33,938 nt of DNA from Bryobacterales bacterium. GTDB lineage: Bacteria > Acidobacteriota > Terriglobia > Bryobacterales > Bryobacteraceae. A program made the position numbers and the translations under genes. This document shows positions 31,430 to 33,938 of this stretch, in pieces. The stretch lies in NCBI GenBank assembly GCA_003166865.1, contig PMUP01000062.1, positions 99,627-133,564 of the forward strand, in the 5' to 3' direction. Position 1 is the first letter of the stretch, and the number at the start of each line of letters is the position of its first letter. The notes beneath the pieces were generated by a model, which ran no database searches, was not told where the DNA came from, and saw only the letters and a program-made list of their open reading frames with translations.

Positions 31430-31771
31430 ATGGCCCGGCTCTCCACGCACGTGCTCGATACTTCACGCGGAAAACCTGCCAAAGGGCTCGCCATTGATCT
31501 ACACTTTGGCGCGAAGCTCATAAAATCGGCCGTTACCAATGTGGATGGCCGAACGGACGAAGCGCTGGTCTCAGCAGATCGCCTTGAAATCGGCGTTTAC
31601 GAGTTGACGTTTCACGCAGGCGACTATTTTCGCGCCGCTGGAGTGGAGCTGGCTGACCCGCCGTTCCTCGATCTTGTCGTCGTTCGCTTTGGAGTCGCCG
31701 ATCCGAACGGCAACTATCATGTGCCGCTCTTGCTGAGCCCGTACGGCTACAGCACGTATCGAGGCGCGTGA
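31430..31771 (+). CDS. uraH: 5-hydroxyisourate hydrolase (transthyretin-like)
   Basis: A 113-residue protein that hydrolyses 5-hydroxyisourate to OHCU. ATG 31430 is chosen because MARLSTHVLDTSRGKPA is the family N-terminus; the frame is open further up inside uricase but has no family character there. Motifs are STHVLD (catalytic His), VDGRTDEAL (catalytic Arg), and NYHVPLLLSPYGYSTY (His97). The protein ends Tyr-Arg-Gly-Ala, whereas the hallmark terminal tetrapeptide is YRGS, so the Ser is lost. The first His of the usual HYHVP is Asn. The stop overlaps the allC start as TGATG. The pathway order uricase, UraH, UraD is complete here. Confidence 0.92.
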   Translation: MARLSTHVLDTSRGKPAKGLAIDLHFGAKLIKSAVTNVDGRTDEALVSADRLEIGVYELTFHAGDYFRAAGVELADPPFLDLVVVRFGVADPNGNYHVPLLLSPYGYSTYRGA

Positions 31772-32961
31772 TGAACGACGTCCTTGCGCGGTGCCGGCTG
31801 CTAGCGGAAGCCACCGAAGAGCCTGGTTTCATCACGCGGACTTTCTTGTCCGAGCCAATGCATGCGGTGCACGCGCATCTGCGCGGTTGGATGGAGCGTG
31901 CCGGCATGAGCGTCTTCACGGACCATGCCGGTAACCTAAGGGGCCTTTACCCATCCGCGCGAGCTTCGTCCCCGCGCCTGTTCATTGGTTCGCATCTCGA
32001 CACGGTTCCTCGTGCGGGAGCGTTCGACGGGGTCTTGGGCGTGGTCCTCGGAGTTGCTTTGATCGAGCGTCTCGACGGCCGCCGGTTGCCGTTCGAGATT
32101 GAAGTGATCGGATTCTCGGAAGAGGAAGGTGTGCGATTTGGCCTGCCATTCATCGGAAGCCGCGCGTTGATTGGAGATATTGACGATCAGTTGCTCACGA
32201 TGATCGCTGATGCGATCGGGGCGTTTGGATTGGTTCCAAGCCGAATCGATGAAGCGCGGGCAGCTGACGACGCCCTCGGATACCTTGAGTTTCACATCGA
32301 GCAGGGCCCCGTGCTCGAGAGTCTCGACTTGCCGCTCGGTGTCGTGGAGACAATCTCCGGCCAGAACCGTCTGGCCTTACTCTTTGAAGGCCAGGCGAAC
32401 CACGCCGGGACCACGCCAATGAATCTTCGTCAAGACGCGTTAGCTGGCGCAGCAGAATGGATCGGCGCGGTGGAGCGTGAAGCGCGCGCGGTCGCTGGCG
32501 CGGTCGCTACCGTGGGCCGCGTGAACGTGTCTCCAGGAGCAAGCAACGTGATTCCAGGTTCTGTCGCAACCAGTTTAGATGTCCGGCATGCCGAGGATGC
32601 CGTTCGTCACGACCTGGTGACACGACTGCTGCGATGCGCGGAGCAGACCGCGGCCGATCGCTGCCTCACCGTTTCGTGGGAGCAACGCCTGGATCAAGCC
32701 GCTGTTGCGATGGATTCCATTCTGGTACAGATGCTGGAGCGCGCCGTGGCGAGTTCCGGCCGTCCGGTTCATCGCATGTCGAGCGGCGCGGGCCACGATG
32801 CCATGATTGTTGCTCGCCGCATGCCCGCGGCGATGTTGTTTCTGCGCAGTCCGGGCGGCATCAGCCATCATCCGGACGAATCGGTTCTAGCGGAAGACGT
32901 CGCTGCCGCGCTCGAAGTCGGAGAGCGTTTTCTACGGGAGCTGGAGCAGCGCCATGCCTGA
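31771..32961 (+). CDS. allC: Allantoate amidohydrolase (M20 family)
   Basis: A 396-residue metal-dependent amidohydrolase. ATG 31771 overlaps the uraH stop by one base; GTG one codon earlier is possible. Motifs are IGSHLDTVPRAGAFDG (His75, Asp86), GFSEEEGVRFG (Glu pair), YLEFHIEQGPVLES, GQANHAGTTPM, and SSGAGHDAM with the final metal His. In AllC this chemistry removes one ureido group from allantoate to give S-ureidoglycine, CO2 and ammonia. Assignment over ureidopropionase rests on position between uraH and allB and on the canonical SGAGHDA motif; the paralogue at 23704 shares the HIEQGPVLES core. Its stop overlaps the allB start by 8 bp. Confidence 0.86.
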   Translation: MNDVLARCRLLAEATEEPGFITRTFLSEPMHAVHAHLRGWMERAGMSVFTDHAGNLRGLYPSARASSPRLFIGSHLDTVPRAGAFDGVLGVVLGVALIERLDGRRLPFEIEVIGFSEEEGVRFGLPFIGSRALIGDIDDQLLTMIADAIGAFGLVPSRIDEARAADDALGYLEFHIEQGPVLESLDLPLGVVETISGQNRLALLFEGQANHAGTTPMNLRQDALAGAAEWIGAVEREARAVAGAVATVGRVNVSPGASNVIPGSVATSLDVRHAEDAVRHDLVTRLLRCAEQTAADRCLTVSWEQRLDQAAVAMDSILVQMLERAVASSGRPVHRMSSGAGHDAMIVARRMPAAMLFLRSPGGISHHPDESVLAEDVAAALEVGERFLRELEQRHA

Positions 32962-33938
32962 TCTGGTGGTGAGAGGTGACACAGAGGATATCGCGATTGA
33001 AGACGGCAAGATCGTTGCAATTGGACCGGATCTTCCGGGTGCAGCCGAAGAAATCGACGCACGGGGATTGCACGTGTTCCCCGGTCTGATCGACGTGCAT
33101 CTCCACTTCAATGAGCCGGGCCGCACGGATTGGGAAGGCGCCGCGACTGGAAGCCGCGCACTGGCGGCCGGAGGTGGAACGCTCTTCTTCGACATGCCTC
33201 TGAACTCGACGCCCTGCACTGTCAATGCCGAGGCCTTCGATCGCAAACACGCGGCTCTGGCCGAATCCTCCATCACGGACTTCGCTCTTTGGGGCGGACT
33301 GATTCCCGGCAACGTCCCTGAGATGGCGGAACTGGCTGATCGAGGCGTTGTCGGCTTCAAGGCGTTCCTCTGCGATTCCGGATTGCCTGAGTTTCCGCGC
33401 GCCGACGATTTGACGCTATTCGAAGGTCTGCGCGAAGCAGCACGGCTCGGACTGCCTGTCGCGGTGCATGCGGAAAGCCAAGAGATCACGCAGGGGCTCA
33501 AGCAAAGAACCGCGCAAGAGATCGCGCCCGACGAACGCGGCGCCGTCCGGGCCTTTCTTGCGTCGCGCCCGGTGCTGGCCGAGCTCGAAGCCATCCAGCG
33601 CGCCACCTTGTTCGCCCGCGAGGCAGGCGCTAAATTGCATATCGTTCACGTCAGCTCTGGCCGAGGTGTGGCGCTGGCTGCCGAGGCGCGCGCACAAGGA
33701 GCGGATGTCTCGATCGAGACTTGCCCGCACTATCTCTTCTTTACCGAAGATGATGTGGAGCGGCTGGGTGCCGTCGCGAAATGCGCGCCCCCGTTGAGGA
33801 ACGCCGTAGAGCAGGACGCTCTGTGGACGCAACTGCTCGCGGGAGCGGTCGACATCGTCGCATCGGATCATTCACCCGCGCCGCCGGACATGAAGTCCGG
33901 TGATTTTGCGCAAGCCTGGGGCGGCATCGCCGGCGTGC
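32954..33938 (+). CDS. allB: Allantoinase (C-terminus beyond window)
   Basis: The first 328 codons of a cyclic amidohydrolase that opens allantoin to allantoate; the remainder lies right of the window. ATG 32954 overlaps allC by 8 bp. Motifs are FPGLIDVHLHFNEPGRTDWEG (metal His49 and His51), GVVGFKAFLCDSG (Lys136, carboxylated), VAVHAES, LHIVHVSSGRG, ETCPHYLFF and DIVASDHSPAPP (metal Asp). The NEPGR-x-x-WEG and ASDHSPAPP segments favour allantoinase over dihydropyrimidinase or dihydroorotase. As in the rest of the operon it is tightly coupled to its neighbour. Genes for ureidoglycine/ureidoglycolate breakdown, if present, would follow to the right. Confidence 0.92.
   Translation, partial: MPDLVVRGDTEDIAIEDGKIVAIGPDLPGAAEEIDARGLHVFPGLIDVHLHFNEPGRTDWEGAATGSRALAAGGGTLFFDMPLNSTPCTVNAEAFDRKHAALAESSITDFALWGGLIPGNVPEMAELADRGVVGFKAFLCDSGLPEFPRADDLTLFEGLREAARLGLPVAVHAESQEITQGLKQRTAQEIAPDERGAVRAFLASRPVLAELEAIQRATLFAREAGAKLHIVHVSSGRGVALAAEARAQGADVSIETCPHYLFFTEDDVERLGAVAKCAPPLRNAVEQDALWTQLLAGAVDIVASDHSPAPPDMKSGDFAQAWGGIAGV

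Noticed and set aside
1-33938. Search for CRISPR arrays, insertion-sequence transposases and riboswitch-like conserved leaders
   Set aside because: No regularly spaced repeats, transposase motifs or recognisable aptamers were found by reading.

Overview
The window looks like chromosomal DNA from an acidobacterium of the Solibacteres/Bryobacter type. This is inferred from gene content: an Oar-like TonB-dependent receptor with an N-terminal carboxypeptidase-regulatory domain, large exported FG-GAP/ASPIC-UnbV (CRTAC1-like) proteins with TPR tails, and GC-rich coding sequence. No rRNA or other taxonomic marker is present.

Left end (1-4530). Two overlapping minus-strand genes (heptosyltransferase-like, and an RfaE-type nucleotidyltransferase) precede a complete selenocysteine tRNA gene, selC, at 713-808. 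A 21-bp copy of the 3' end of selC recurs at 3567-3587. Between the copies lie about 2.8 kb of visibly less GC-rich DNA with five small genes of unknown function and no recognisable integrase, so the interval looks like a selC-targeted integrative element that is a satellite or a relic. Beyond it are a small phage-like hypothetical gene, an intact BrnA-type antitoxin gene, and a brnT toxin gene broken by a stop codon and an internal deletion.

Middle (4527-18200). This part holds an adenosine-deaminase-family gene and a CWC zinc-type/leucine-rich-repeat protein whose stop overlaps the start of a twin-arginine CRTAC1-like protein. A second, 1166-residue FG-GAP/ASPIC/TPR protein follows, then an exported NADAR-domain protein, an exported TPR protein, an exported nucleoside-hydrolase-like protein and an Oar-like outer-membrane receptor.

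Right half (18199-33938). Two divergent operons meet at a 65-bp control region (23639-23703). The minus operon (preT-preA-hydA-NCS1 transporter) takes up nucleobases or hydantoins and performs reductive pyrimidine degradation. The plus operon begins with an M20 carbamoyl-amino-acid hydrolase that completes that pathway. It then continues through purine catabolism: xdhA, xdhB, guaD, uraD, uricase, uraH, allC and a truncated allB. Neighbouring genes overlap or nearly abut, often as ATGA, GTGA, TAATG or TGATG.

With the adenosine deaminase, exported nucleoside hydrolase, receptor and transporter, the region can be read as a scavenging route from extracellular nucleosides to beta-alanine-type products and ureides. 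Points worth a second look are the selC element, the broken brnTA pair, the exported NADAR protein, and altered signature residues in the nucleoside hydrolase, uricase and 5-hydroxyisourate hydrolase.
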